Assembly: GCA_024500155.1 (NCBI GenBank)
Contig: CM044869.1
Coordinates: 49,989,898-50,053,897 of the forward strand
From: Chenopodium formosanum
Lineage: Eukaryota; Streptophyta; Magnoliopsida; Caryophyllales; Amaranthaceae
Length of the DNA stretch: 64,000 nucleotides
Reading direction: 5' to 3'
Part shown: positions 1 to 11,124 of the stretch, piece by piece
How the letters are laid out: each line of letters opens with the position of its first letter
Position numbering within the stretch: position 1 is the first letter of the stretch
Made by a program: the position numbers and the translations under genes
Notes under the pieces: model-generated
What the model saw: only the letters and a program-made list of their open reading frames with translations
What the model was told of the DNA's origin: nothing
Database searches by the model: none

Positions 1-332
1 GGGGGAAATTGGGTGGAGATTATAGGGGGACGGACGAAATAGCTTCGCCGACGCAGGGGATGGGGTTTTGGAGTCGGCTGGGCGGCGACGGGATAGGAGA
101 GAGGTTTTTTCGAGTTGAAGGAGGGCTTTTAGGGTGGGGGGAAGATGGTTCTAGGAAGGAGAGGGGCGGCGACGGCATGGGATAAGGGGAGAGGGAGGGT
201 GGCGGCTGGCGCCGAAGAGGAAGTTAGTCGTCTGTGGGAGCGAAAGGCTGGTTAGCATGGGGGTGGTGGTGCGGTGGGGATATTGGCTGGGGGTTTGGTT
301 TTTTTTTTTTAAAAATTTTTTTTTGTTAAATA
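1..332. other. G-rich flank without a recognisable gene
   Basis: The first ~300 bases are strongly G-rich and purine-rich on the plus strand, unlike the AT-rich DNA that follows, and end in a T/A homopolymer stretch next to the mariner TIR. I find no convincing reading frame, splice structure or terminal repeat. It may be the end of a gene or element that starts left of the window. Confidence 0.4.
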
Positions 333-365
333 CTCCCTCCGTCCCAAATTACTTGCAACATTTCT
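333..365 (+). repeat. MLE1 left terminal inverted repeat
   Basis: CTCCCTCCGTCCC-type plant mariner/Stowaway terminus, matched in inverted form at 3577-3609; preceded by TA. Confidence 0.9.
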
Positions 366-670
366 ATAAAAGGCATGGTCCCACTATTTTTTTTTAATAT
401 TTATCTCAAATATCAATGGCCCACTATTATTACACTTTTGTAAAAAAAAATGATAAAAAATTTACACCCCCCACCCCCACCCCCCTACCCCATGATCTAA
501 TTTCACACGCATCTTTCTTACTTTCACTTTTTTTCCTTTAGACTTTTTTATTTTACTTTTGCAATTCACTTTCTCACTCCAAATTATTTTACCCATTTTT
601 CAAGGTTTTTTTCATTCATCTTCTTCCCCAAATCATGAAATAAATTAGTGTATATTTGAGAAAAAACCTC

Positions 671-1132
671 ATGGATGATACGGGAAAACATCAAATTCCT
701 CCTGATTTAGCTAAAAACAAAGATCAAGACTCATTCATCTACCTCGTTTCTGATTTGATTGGGGTTTGGGTCAATGATTCTATAGAACCATTCTCTGTAG
801 TTCCTGAAGCTCCGCCAGGTGTTCTCGACACTCGAGAGCATGAAGTGACTACTCCACCGGACGTTCTTTCAAGTGCGTTTTTTTCGGTAGAGTATGGAGA
901 GTGGGTTGTTCCCGACACTCCAGAACGTGAAGTGGCTACCACTCCTGTGTGTGTAGCTCCAAAACTAATCCGATGTAGTAGCGGACGACAATTTAAAAAT
1001 TCTGGGAAAGGTAAGTTGAAATCTAGAAAAAGAAAAGGTAATGTATCAAAAGAAGACATTTTTCAGATGTTGAAGGGTTATGTCCCAATTATTGAACGAA
1101 ATATGATGGGTGATAGTTCCGGAAGTGAATAG
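671..1132 (+). CDS. MLE1 second ORF, accessory protein of unknown function
   Basis: Open frame of 153 codons, taken from the ATG at 671 (the frame also extends upstream to a TTG at 656). I do not recognise the protein. It has a mixed, acidic first half, two copies of a VVP-[DE]-x-P-like segment each followed by an E-V-(T/A)-T-(T/P)-P motif, and a Lys/Arg cluster (KGKLKSRKRK) near residue 120 followed by a short amphipathic tail ending in Ser/Gly/Glu. The basic run could be a nuclear localisation signal. It sits 338 bp inside the left TIR and points toward the 3' end of the transposase, leaving a 404-bp gap. The other mariner element in this window has a frame with the same placement and a similar plan (38393-39006). 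No signal peptide or membrane segment is visible. It could be a captured host exon or a true second mariner gene. Confidence 0.55.
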   Translation: MDDTGKHQIPPDLAKNKDQDSFIYLVSDLIGVWVNDSIEPFSVVPEAPPGVLDTREHEVTTPPDVLSSAFFSVEYGEWVVPDTPEREVATTPVCVAPKLIRCSSGRQFKNSGKGKLKSRKRKGNVSKEDIFQMLKGYVPIIERNMMGDSSGSE

Positions 1133-1536
1133 TGGTGGTTTATTGTGTTAGTTAATCTTACTTGATGTTGAACTAATCTAGTGCTAGTGATGTTGTTAGC
1201 TATGCATGTTGTGGTAATTGTTAGGCAAAAAATGAGTACTCTTAGTAGATGTACTCTGTAGTGTTATTGTGTTGTAAACTGGGTGGTGTAGTAGTAAATG
1301 AATTTAGTACTCTGTAAATTGGATGACAAGCTAATTTATGTTAGTACTTGATCTTCCCATAAATAATTGATGCTTACAAAAAATTTACAAAAGTATTAGG
1401 GAGGTTCATATAATATCTCTCCACTAATCTACTGCTAGTTTTGATTGTTTACAATTATGCTTTCAAAAACTTTACAAAATTAATCATTTGACTTTTTTTA
1501 GCTTCCAAAAGTTGCAAGCTCATCACTTCAAATTGT

Positions 1537-2804
1537 CTACTGCATTGCTTCAACGTATGCCAAACATTCTTCAACAAGACTTGGAGATGGAGAGAAAACA
1601 ATAGGAAGTAGTCCTTGTCTCTCTAAAGCTTCTTTTCCAACATGTTTTTGCAAGTAATTATTGCTCCTCTTTACTCTCGTCACTTGAATTAACACCAATT
1701 GGAGACTAAGGAACACTCTATTCCCTTTAGTTGGAGAATACTCTCTAAATGCATTTTTAACATTCTTGACCAGCTCCTTGGTGTTTTTTTGGGGCTGTTT
1801 GATCCTTGAGGGATTGTATCGCACTAAAAAATCCAAGGCCCAACACATTCATATATGGGCTGTTAGGAGGTTGGAATACTAACCTTAAGTCTTTGTTGGA
1901 ATTTTGCACCGCTTCCATGAAGTCTCTGTCTTCTATGTGAGGTCTTGCATTGTCTTGTTGCAAATAGATTGGACCTTGATCATTATTTGGCCACTTTTCC
2001 ATGATTGCTGGGATCACTTGTCTGATTAACATGTTCCTATACGCTTCTTTTGTGACTGAGGTCATTGGTTTGAGCTCTAATGTACCTGCTGGCCTATTTC
2101 TGCTTCTTCTTTTTGCTGGAACCCACCTGACAAATGGAAACATTCCTATTTTCCCATCAAAAATGCATTCTCCATCTGCATTAAATCGTGGTCTAGCAAC
2201 GGCACATAGGAACATGACTTTTGTGACAAATCTTTTGTTCTTACATGTTCTATAAGGCTGTGTTTCACCTGGGAGTAGGTAATAACGTTGTGTCGCTTTT
2301 GTCATGTAGAACCATTTTTCATCTAAATGGATTGTGTTGTACATGTTGTTGAACATACCATTGTCTTGATCAATGGCTTTGAGGCACCATTGTAGTCTTT
2401 CCTTGATATTCTTTTCTGTAAGTGCTGGTTTCAATGCATTTGTGTGTGGCTTGATTTGACCACTTTTGATCAACCTATGAACGGTGCTCTTAGAAACACC
2501 TAATGCTATTGCAAGTGCCCTAATGTTGCCCTTTTTGTGAAAAGGAATTTCAGAAATTTTACTTAAGTCAATATGTTTACCTTTCTTGCCAACCCTTCAT
2601 GTTGATTGCATCACCATTTTGCCATTGAGCTTTTGCTTGCTTCAAAATTCTGAAGATTGTGGTTCGATGTACTCCAAAAAGATCTGATGCTTCTTTCACG
2701 GTACCCCTTTTCAACTTCCCAGTGGCATTTCTTACTAGTAACCAGTTAGCAATTCTAGTTCTTGCATCATTTTTAAGCTCTTTTTTCTCTCTAAAAATGC
2801 ACAT
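1537..2804 (-). pseudogene. Mariner transposase (DD39D type), frameshifted
   Basis: Plant mariner transposase in three pieces. 2804-2577 holds the first helix-turn-helix (VHRTTIFRILKQAK). A one-base shift near 2588 leads into a second HTH (LGVSKSTVHRLIKSGQIKP) and the catalytic core down to about 1830. Another shift close to the homopolymers around 1785-1800 leads into the C-terminus, ending at 1537. Motifs visible in the core are HLDEKWFYM (first catalytic Asp), YLQQDNARPH (second Asp) and PPNSPYMNVLGLGFF. In the last, the expected third catalytic Asp of NSPDxN is Tyr and the Asp of LDLGFF is Gly. With two frameshifts and a missing catalytic residue this copy is dead. The gene reads toward the left TIR, facing the second ORF. 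Confidence 0.9.
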
Positions 2805-2958
2805 GATTACTCTACACTAATTGCAACAAAGTGAAAACTTAAGAAGAAAACTTAAGACATTTTTTCACTTAGAAGACAATAACATTAAATTTTCTAATTC
2901 TACCCTAAACCCCCCCACCCCCATATTTTTTCTCTGTTTGTTCTTTACTCTCTCTATG

Positions 2959-2959
<1 letters not shown>

Positions 2960-2996
<37 letters not shown>
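2960..2996. repeat. Poly-T run (37 bp)
   Basis: Uninterrupted T homopolymer inside MLE1 upstream of the transposase start; low-complexity sequence. Confidence 0.95.
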
Positions 2997-2997
<1 letters not shown>

Positions 2998-3576
2998 TTG
3001 GTAATCTACAAGTGAAGCTGAAATAAAGAAGAAGCATTTATTATGATTCAATATATAAAGGCCATAGTTTGGAAGCTCCAAATTCAAAAAGGGGATGTGT
3101 ACAAAAATTATTTGAATTTTCACCAAAAAAATCAAGAGGGAAAATTATAAAGTGAATTCTGATGATCTTTTATTTTTGTTCAAAATTTGGGTACACTATA
3201 TTGATTTACCCCCAAAATTTTGATGGGATCAAATGTTGGCGGTATAAATAAAGTGAATTTTGTTGAAATTTTTAGTTTTAAAATTTTAGTTGAAATTTGT
3301 AGTTTTAAATGTTGGCGGTGGAATGAAAGGAACATTGGAATTTGCCGGCAAAAATAAAAAAAGGAACTAAATTTTGTTTGGATTCACATGTCCTTTTATT
3401 ATGGCCATAGTATTTAGATTCACGTGAATCCAACAGCACCCCCCCTACTCCCCACCCCCTCATATAAATTGATATGACCCATTTCCACTAGCTATAATAA
3501 AAAAAAAATACCCACTACCAATTTACAAACATTATAATAAACAAGTCTATTACTTTGCATAAAATCTAGCGCCAGT

Positions 3577-3609
3577 CAAACCGTTGCAACTAAATCGGGA
3601 CGGAGGGAG
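3577..3609 (-). repeat. MLE1 right terminal inverted repeat
   Basis: Inverted partner of 333-365, ending GGGACGGAGGGAG and followed by TA at 3610-3611. Confidence 0.9.
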
Positions 3610-3612
3610 TAA

Positions 3613-3696
<84 letters not shown>
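3613..3696. repeat. (AAT)n microsatellite
   Basis: About 28 perfect AAT units directly abutting the TA target duplication at the right end of MLE1. Insertion next to, or slippage from, an AT-rich target is likely. Confidence 0.97.
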
Positions 3697-3698
<2 letters not shown>

Positions 3699-4085
3699 AC
3701 CAATTAGAATATGCCATGTGGCATAATTAGCCTTAATAACAAACGGAGTTGACGTCCGTCGGTCATTTGGGTGTTTGATGACATTTTTAGGAAAGTCAGG
3801 AGTATATGATGAATTTGAAAATTTTCATGGGTACATAGTGAATAAAAAAATAACTCATGGGTATTTGGTGAAAAATCCATTTCTTTTATACTACTTTTTT
3901 TTTTATAATGGAAATTTCTTTTATACTTGATACTTCTAGCACCATCTTCATTAATTTTAACCAAAAAAGACAAAATCGTGGAATTGTGGGCATCATTTTC
4001 AAAGCCAATGCAATAGTGAGGTTTTTTTTTTATTTTTAATTTTTTTTACACACAAGTTATGTGTATTAATAATTAATAACCCTAA
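3697..4085. other. AT-rich intergenic sequence
   Basis: No supported gene. Short frames on the minus strand (3704-3973) lack recognisable domains and are probably chance. Confidence 0.5.
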
Positions 4086-4088
4086 TAA

Positions 4089-4302
4089 GGCCCCTTTCAC
4101 TTCACCTTATTTTTGCTAAACTGAAATTATTTTTACCGAATTGAAATTATTTTTGCTGAACTGAAATTATTTTTCTTCTTTATTACTGAACTGAACTTAT
4201 TTTTACTAAAGTGAAATTACTTTTAGCGAAATAAAATTAATTTTATTGAACTGAAATTATTTTTACTTAATATTATTATTTTAAGGCGAAGTGAACAGGG
4301 CC
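4089..4302. mobile_element. Tourist-like MITE with CTGAACTGAA-type body
   Basis: Ends read GGCCCCTTTCACTTCACCTT and, on the other strand, GGCCCTGTTCACTTCGCCTT. The body is a run of degenerate 'tgaactgaaattattttt' units. Flanks are TAA and CAA, close to a 3-bp PIF/Harbinger duplication. Three relatives lie at 45771-46104, 46139-46260 and 47618-47869. Confidence 0.7.
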
Positions 4303-4422
4303 CAAGTTTACTTATTAATACATAATTAAACCAAAATTTTTAAAAATAATTTATTAAATCGTAAATAAAACCTAACTAACACATTTAACTAATCTTACAA
4401 TTTTAAAATAAATACTACCATA

Positions 4423-5119
4423 TCTATTAACTATTACTAAAACAGAAAATTGCTGACATCATCCTCTCCTTAAACTGTAAACGTGTCGCTCTCTCATAAA
4501 AAATTTTCCCGCCTAATGCACTTATGATGTCATTTTTTTAAGGTATTGGTTATTTTTAATCATTTTTATTTCAATCTTCGACTGTGTCAATAAATAAATA
4601 AATATTTTTTTTGGTTGGAATAAATAAAATTGATATTGAGCTAAAATATTTTAGGTAACTACGACATTTTTTAAAATTTTGTTTCTAAGGTTTTCCTGTT
4701 ATTTATGTGTGTGTAAACTAAGGATTGTGCAAGCAACCTAGCTATGAAATCATGTCATAATAATATGTATGTTTTTTATACAAAAATGAACTAATGTTGT
4801 CGTTAAATGTTACCATTATTTCGCGTATTTTCAAGGTGCTTCAATTTATTTATTACTACATCGCTTCAACTTATTTAAGTTACATGTATTTTTAATTTGT
4901 ACTTCGAACTCTTAGATATATAAATTCGTAAGCTTATGGTTTGATTAGATTAGATTGGCTTTCATTTTTATATTTTGTTACTAAGTAATTTATGATGAAA
5001 GATACTTCGTATGTTTTTATAATCTAATTCATAAGTATGTAGGGGGAAATAATAAATAGAAACAATTCATTTCATTCTAATAATCTTTTCAATCCGTGCA
5101 TCGCACGGGTCTAATATAG
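4423..5119 (+). mobile_element. Non-autonomous Helitron-like element
   Basis: The left side begins TCTATTAACTATTACTAAAA after an A. The right side has a GC hairpin CCGTGC-ATC-GCACGG (5094-5108) and then ends ATAG before a T. Helitrons insert between A and T, start with TC and end in CTRR after such a hairpin; the last four bases here deviate by one. No coding sequence is present. The left boundary is less certain than the hairpin. Confidence 0.5.
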
Positions 5120-5219
5120 TAAACTACTCCATCCGTTTTTTTTTATTTGCATCACTTTGGATTGCACAAAGTTTTAGGAGAGTAATATAATATTGTGAGT
5201 GGGTGAATAAATTATTATA

Positions 5220-6862
5220 CTTCCTCTGTTTGACCATCTCCAATGGTGAGACTCAAGTGAGTATTTTTAGGAGAGAGAGAGTATTTTTTTGCAATGTATA
5301 CCAATAAATTGGTATCTAAACTTAGCAACTCCAAAAGAAAGTTGCTAAGTTTAGATACTCAATTTTGAGTCTCATTTGACAAAAAGTGTGGGCCCTTGTC
5401 AATATTCTAATATATTTTGTAATTTATTTAAGTTTTACCTTTTTTATTATTATTTTTTAAACTTATAATAATTGATGGGTCATAAATTGAAAGTGACATT
5501 TGTATATTTTAGAGAGTCTCACCATTGAGAAATTAGACTTCACATGAGTTGTTAAATTGAGAATTGGGTATGGTATCACCATTAGAGTAAAAAACAACTC
5601 ATTTTGTATTTCAATACTCAAACTTGAGTCTCACCATTGGAGATGGTCTTACACATTATGTGCAACAAAGAGGTGTGCACATTTCCCAAGAAAAAAAAAT
5701 AGAAAAGCCTAATTAACAAAGTAGGGGCATCTGATTAGGGTAAAGTGGATGATTAATTAATTCAACCCACACCACCATCCACTAGGCCACTTTCCCGCCA
5801 CACCACCACCCACCAGGCCACTAGATGGCCCACACCACCATTGCCAGATCATCCCATCGAGCCACCCACGCACCCCCAGCGCACCAGGCCGCTCAGAGCC
5901 CACCCCACCGAAGAAAACCACCTTAGCCACAGACCCACCACACCACCACCAAGATCTCGACTTCCGCCCCACCTCGTAAACCACCAAGAAACCACCCATA
6001 ACCAAATAAACCCTTCCAAAAAACCTCACCCACCATCTCAAAATCGCCGTACCCACCTCGAAATACCCACCTTACCCTCCCTAAACAATCGTACCCACCC
6101 CCAAAACCACCACCTCCAACCGGAAAAATCAAACACCATGAATCCCGACCCTACAAAAAAACCAACCCTAATACTACAAATGAAAAACCATTACCTTCAC
6201 ATCATCAATTGAACACCATGAAACCCAACTTTATCATCAATTGAAGCTTTATTTGGTCAAATTTAACCACTAAAATTCTAGATCTAGAATTTTTATGGTT
6301 AAATTTGACCGTAAAACCTTCACATTTGAGTTTGACAAGAATGAAACAAAAGGAGAAGGAAGAGAGAGAAAGCGGAGACGACAATAAGCATGACAACGGC
6401 AGCGACTTCCGACGAAGGTGGTTGTTGAATTTAACGGCCTGAGGGGAGATGAACAAAGAGAGGGGGAATTTATGGGTAGATGAAGATAGAGTGGATCGGA
6501 GATCGGCACGGTGGTAATGGTGGTGGTGGTTTGGTGGTGGTACAATGTTTGCCATTGAAGGTGATGGTTGAATGAAGAAGATGGTTGAAGGAGATGGTGA
6601 GAAATGAAAGTAAAGGGGTTGATTGGGGTTAGAAGAATGAATCTGATTAGTTTGGGGTTGAATTAGGTGTAAATTATTAGATCAATTAGAGTTATCAATA
6701 ACTTAATAATATATGTTTTAATGTGTTAATTGAATTTTAGTAAGGGTATGTTGGTAATTTTATTCAAAATTTTTTACTAAAATAGGAAAGTTTCAGTTTG
6801 TTGCACATAATGTGTAACTTCCGTTTTTGAAAAATGTTGCACATAATGTGTAACGGAGGAAG
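5220..6862. mobile_element. Middle mariner-type element, split by a MITE
   Basis: The right end on the minus strand reads CTTCCTCCGTTACACATTATGTGCAACA. The left end has the same sequence but is interrupted after CTTCCTCTGTT by a 417-bp MITE and resumes at 5651 with ACACATTATGTGCAACA. TA duplications are at 5218-5219 and 6863-6864. The interior (about 5690-6800) has a C-rich Pro/His-type stretch (5760-6130) and an AT-rich part. No transposase is recognisable, so I treat it as non-autonomous. Confidence 0.8.
5232..5648. mobile_element. MITE nested in the TIR of the middle element
   Basis: Terminal inverted repeats of ~27 bp: GACCATCTCCAATGGTGAGA on the left and its inverse on the right. Flanks are TTT and TTA, and the host TIR sequence implies an original TTA, fitting a PIF/Harbinger-type target. 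No coding capacity. Confidence 0.8.
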
Positions 6863-7200
6863 TAGTAAAAGTAAGATGGGGACCATGAAAGAGAAAGTAT
6901 GTGAGAGAGGATAGATATTTTTATTATTTTAGTGGGGACCATGTAAGAAAGAGAAATGATAAAATAAGTTGAGTGGGGTTTAAAGTAAGAGAGAGAAATG
7001 ATAAAATATAATATAAAGTTACCAAATATAAAAGTGATGCATTTTAAAAAAAAAACACCCCAAAAAGGAAAGTGATGCAAATAAAAAAAAGGAGGGAGTA
7101 ATAAAATAGAGTATTACTTGTGTTGGTTTTTATTGACACGATATTACTAGTATTACACTATTACCAGTTTACTATGTATTATTAAGAAAATAAAAATCAA

Positions 7201-7214
7201 CCCCCCCCCCCCCC
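7201..7214. repeat. Poly-C run (14 bp)
   Basis: C homopolymer just upstream of the truncated LINE. Confidence 0.95.
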
Positions 7215-7239
7215 ACAAACAAATCAAACACTCAAAAAG

Positions 7240-10055
7240 TGAGCAATAATGAGAAAGAGGGTGGTCGGACAAGAAGGGAAAGTCTAATGGATGCCTTTAG
7301 GGGTGCAATTGACGATTGTGAGCTTCGTGATTTGGGATTTCGAGGAAGCATATTCACTTGGAAGAGAGGGACAGATCCTACTACTTTTGTGAGGGAAAGA
7401 CTTGACTGTTTTTTAGGGGATAATAATTGGTGCTCTTTGTTCCCATACTATGAAGTTCGTCACTTTCCTATATATCATTCGGATCATGCTCCTATTTTAC
7501 TCGCTGCTAGTAATCACCGTGAAGATGGCAGAAGGTCTAAGCAATTCAAGTTTGAAGCTTTGTGGTTGTCTAGTGATGAGTGTGGGAAGGTGGTGGAAAA
7601 ATCATGGAAGAACAATGCTGCTGAACGTACTCCTTGCAAACTGAAGTTGTGTGCAAATGATCTTACTTCGTGGGCTTCCAAAACGTTTGGAAATTTAAAG
7701 AAAAAATTAAAACAACCGAAGAACGTTTAAAGGAAGCCCAAAACAGATTCCCTGATGCGGCTATGTTGCAATCATGTAGCTTAATATCGCAAGAACTTGA
7801 TGAGTTACATCGTCTCGAAGAATCCTATTGGCATGCTCGTGCTCGAGTGAACGAAATGCGAGACGGAGACAAGAACACGGCCTATTTCCACCAGAAAGCT
7901 AGCATTCGAAAGCACTACAATAGTATATGGGGTTTGCATGACAAGGAGGGTAATTGGCGTATGGGGCAGAAGGACCTTGAGAAGATTGTTACAAGCTATT
8001 TTTCGGAGCTCTTTTCGACAGCAAATCCAAGTAACTTTGAGTAAGCAATGACTGGAATTGAGCAGATCGTGACCGACCGTATGAATGAGAGTCTTAATGC
8101 CGAACCCACGAATCTTGAAATCAAGAATGCCCTCTTTCAAATGCATCCGAATAAGGCGTTGGGACTCAATGGTATGCATGCTTTATTTTTTCAAAAATTT
8201 TGGTATATTGTTGGAGATGATATTGTATGCTTTGTGAAAAATTGGTGGGAGGGGAAGGTGGATTTGGATGAGGTTAACAGAATTTGTGTGGTATTAATTC
8301 CGAAATGTGAAAAATCAAAATTTATGACCGAATTTAGACCAATAAGTTGCTGTAATGTGCTCTATAAAATAATTTCGAAAGTAATGGCCAATATACTCAA
8401 ACCCTTCTTGGATAAAATTATCTCCATTCAACAGAGTGCTTTTATCCCGAAGAGGTTAATTACGGATAATGCCTTAATTGCTTTCGAAATTTTCCATGCT
8501 ATGAAGAGGAAAGGGGAAGGTAAGGATGGATCAATTGCAATGAAGTTAGATATGAGCAAGGCTTATGATAGGGTGGAATGGGTGTTTCTTGAAAGGGTTA
8601 TGTATAAGATGGGATTCAATGACAGTTGGGTTCGGAGGATCATGGACTGCTTATCTAGTGTGTCATTCTCCTTCAAGGTTAATGGTTGCATTTCAGGGTC
8701 GGTCACTCCAACTCGGGGCCTTCGGCAAGGTGATCCAATTTCCCCTTATCTTTTCTTAATTGTTTCTTATGCTTTTTCCACCTTACTATCGAAAGCTGCA
8801 ATTGAGAACCGTATTCATGGTGCAAAAATCTGCAATGGAGCTCCTAGAATTTCTCACCTATTTTTTGCAGATGATAGCATTTTATTTGCTAAGGCGACGG
8901 TTAGTGAATGCTCGGTGATAGCTGATATTATCAGCACTTATGAAAGAGCATCTGGTCAAAGTTTCAATCTCAACAAAACCGATGTCGTTTTTAGCAAATG
9001 TGTAAGTGCAGCCCGGAGAGGTGAAATTGTGGAGATTTTAGGGGTAAAGGAGGTGGAGAAGCACGAAAAATATCTTGGTTTACCTACAATAATTGGTAAA
9101 TCGAAGAAGGCGATTTTTGCATGCTTGAAAGAAAGGGTATGGAATGTTATTCAAGGTTGGTAGGAGAAATTTCTTTCGAGACCCGGGAAAGAAGTCCTCA
9201 TAAAAGCCGTAGCTCAAGCCATTCCGACTTACATGATGAGCATATTCAAGATACCGGAAGGGTTGATTGATGAAATACATGCACTTTTTGCTCGCTTTTG
9301 GTGGGGCTCAAATGGTACAACAAGAAAGATGTATTGGCATTCTTGGGAGTCTCTTTGCAAACCTAAAGCTACGGGTGGACTAGGATTCTGAGACTTTAAG
9401 GTTTTTAATCAAGCTTACTTGCCAAGCAGATGTGGAGATTACATACTATGCCTAATTCTCTTGTCCACTCCATCCTTAAGGCCCACTTCAAAAATTGCTC
9501 GGTTCTTAAGGCTTACAGAGGGTATGATCCAAGCTACTCATGGAGAAGCATATGGGGGTCAAAGTCTTTGATCCTTGATGGGGTCAAATGGAGGGTTGGT
9601 AATGGTCAGAACATTCGAGTTTGGCTCGACTATTGGCTTCCTGGAAAACCTTGTACTACTGTTCCTTCTCATGGCCCCAATTATGACCCTTAACTAGGTG
9701 GCTGATCTTCTGAGTAGTGAGTGTGGGGAATGGGATGTACCTCTGACTAATTCCATTTTCTCAGCTTCTGATAGGAAAAAAATTCTGTAGATACCTACTG
9801 CAATCCATAATCAACCCGATGAACTGTTTTGGTGCCCCTCAAAGACTGGAGAGTACTCAGTCAAGTCAGGTTACTGGCTGGGTCGATTAGGCCACCTGAT
9901 GAAGCTTCTAGTCAACTTACTGATGAAGATAGAGAGTTTTGGCGTGTGGTTTGGCGCTCCAACAGACCCCCCCCCCCAAGCTGAACCATTTTCTATGGCG
10001 TGCAGGACGTGGCAACTTGGCTGTAAAAGAAATGTTTTTTCATAGACTATTGCCC
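7240..10055 (+). pseudogene. 5'-truncated L1-type LINE ORF2 (endonuclease and reverse transcriptase)
   Basis: Remnant of the ORF2 polyprotein of a plant non-LTR retrotransposon. 7240-7730 is the C-terminal part of the endonuclease domain, with the conserved SDHAPI. After a frame change, 7670-8044 is the linker; 8048-9163 is the reverse transcriptase with FRPISCCNVLYKIISK, LDMSKAYDRVEW, RQGDPISPYLF and the catalytic FADDS. Beyond an in-frame stop near 9163 the frame continues through FLSRPGKEVLIKA to about 9390, shifts into 9430-9693 (YSWRSIWGSKSLI), and ends with zf-RVT-like sequence near 10000 (LNHFLWRACRGNLAVKE). ORF1, the 5' half of the endonuclease and the 3' end with poly-A are missing. 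I could not find a TSD, so the right boundary is approximate. It belongs to the same general family as the LINE at 11317-34846. Confidence 0.88.
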
Positions 10056-10535
10056 CTAATACGTCATGTTTCTTGGTATATCTTTTGACTCTTTGCAACT
10101 GCTTACTGCTGTTATACCTGAATACATCATATCCGTTCGTCAACTTCCAATGTCCTGAAAAAAAAATTCTGGTTTATTTTTTTCCCAATCGGCATCTAAC
10201 TGCTAGTTTTGCTATTCCTGGATCATTTTAATTGAAAATAGCAATTATGAAATTTTATTACTGTTGATTGTTTATTTAGGGCTTAGGTGTAAGGTAATAC
10301 AACTCTTGTTAGTTGTTACTCCTATTTCTGACTGCACATTTAAGGAACTTCAGAAAATAAGAACGACTTCCATAAAGAGCCTGATATGTATCTACCTCTT
10401 TCTCACGGATTGCACAACATGTAATACACAAAATAGGGAAAATATAATCAAAGGTATTACTGGAAATATAATAGTTTTCACTCTGAGTAATCAATGCAGG
10501 CGACCATAGAGAAATTAAGCATGTAAATCATGATT
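10056..10535. other. Spacer between LINE remnant and PR-1 gene
   Basis: AT-rich, with no supported gene. It probably holds the PR-1 3' UTR in the part nearest 10535 (minus strand). Confidence 0.4.
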
Positions 10536-11051
10536 CTAGTATGGCTTTTCCCCTACATAATTTCCTGTAGGATAGTACTCGCAGGTAATGAATGAATTCC
10601 CGCTGTCACATATAATCTTGGAGCATCCAACCATTTTGGTTTGCTTCCATACAACTTGGTTGTAGTGCCCACAGGCATATCCACTACTACAACTGTTGTT
10701 ATCGTAGTTATACCATTGCTTCTCTGCCACCCATGCTGCGACTGCATCCTTTGCCATCCACCGTTTCCCTGAACCCCAGAATAGATTTTCCCCGAATGGA
10801 CCTAAAGAATGAATCAGTTTACAGTCATGTCGCCTCTGCCTTGAGTATATCTTGGCATATTTAGCAAGCAAATTTTTCCACTTCAGAGGCGACACCCCCA
10901 CTGCTTATCTGGCAGCATTATGCCCTTCTAGGACCTCGTTTATGAATTCTGTCTGGTTATACTTTACTTTAGCAGGTTTAACTTGGATTAAGATGATTTG
11001 TATTGAGATGGATAGAAAAACTGGAGTTAGGATCTGCAAAGTTTTTGCCAT
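10536..11051 (-). pseudogene. Pathogenesis-related protein 1 (CAP domain), one in-frame stop
   Basis: Secreted PR-1-type CAP protein, normally an apoplastic defence protein that binds sterols. The frame opens at an ATG at 11051, gives a hydrophobic leader resembling a signal peptide, and runs to a stop at 10536 (171 codons before the stop), the usual PR-1 length and single-exon structure. Visible features are EGHNAAR, GVSPLKW, the DCKLIHSLGPFGENLFWGSG block, WVAEKQWYNY, CGHYNQVVW and a C-terminal CEYYPTGNYVGEKPY. All six conserved cysteines and the His/Glu residues of the CAP pocket are there. The only lesion I see is a TAA at codon 49 (10905-10907), between HNAAR and AVGVSPLKW, where the family has a sense codon. 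Either this is a recent pseudogene or an allele/sequencing error. Translation from the next internal Met would lack the signal peptide and first helix. A LINE sits 266 bp upstream of the ATG. Confidence 0.9.
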
Positions 11052-11114
11052 TTTAAGGCTTTGACTACTAAATTATATGGATTATTTAGGTTTGATGTCT
11101 GTTGTAGATGAGTC

Positions 11115-11124
11115 TTATTTATAT
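11115..11124 (-). promoter_or_regulatory. Candidate TATA box of the PR-1 gene
   Basis: TATATAAATA on the minus strand, about 64 bp upstream of the PR-1 ATG, leaving room for a short 5' UTR. Only about 190 bp separate it from the LINE insertion point. Confidence 0.6.

Larger units (their letters stand above)
333..3609 (-). mobile_element. Mariner-like element MLE1, non-autonomous copy
   Basis: Tc1/mariner DNA transposon of 3,277 bp. The left end reads CTCCCTCCGTCCCAAATTA and the right end, on the other strand, CTCCCTCCGTCCCGATTTAG; both continue into GTTGCAAC/CTTGCAAC-like sequence. The element is flanked by TA (331-332 and 3610-3611), the expected mariner target duplication. It holds a broken transposase on the minus strand (2804 to 1537) and, at the opposite end, a separate open frame on the plus strand (671-1132), convergent with the transposase. 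Between the transposase start and the right TIR is a 37-bp T run. It cannot move by itself because its transposase is disabled, but its ends look good enough to be mobilised in trans. Confidence 0.93.
5127..7098. mobile_element. Outer Stowaway/mariner-type element of a three-layer nest
   Basis: Ends read CTCCATCCG-T(n)-ATTTGCATCACTTT on the left and the inverted CTCCCTCC-T(n)-ATTTGCATCACTTT on the right, with TA on both sides (5125-5126 and 7099-7100). It carries no transposase; its interior holds a second mariner-type element and a MITE. Confidence 0.8.

Noticed and set aside
739..1059. 106-codon frame antisense to the MLE1 second ORF
   Set aside because: Shadow of the plus-strand frame; the plus frame has the better start, length and the parallel in MLE2.
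3613..3696. Possible CRISPR-like or tandem array
   Set aside because: Simple trinucleotide repeat without spacers; this is a plant nuclear sequence.
5841..6212. Pro/His/Thr-rich frame on the plus strand (and Gly/Trp-rich frames opposite)
   Set aside because: Low-complexity CCACC-rich DNA inside a non-autonomous element gives long frames on both strands; no domain or codon signal.
6205..6555. Possible His/Ser-rich protein on the minus strand
   Set aside because: Composition artefact within a transposon; no homologous motif and no support for expression.
10264..10509. 81-codon frame near the PR-1 3' end
   Set aside because: No motif, and overlaps the expected PR-1 3' UTR region on the other strand.
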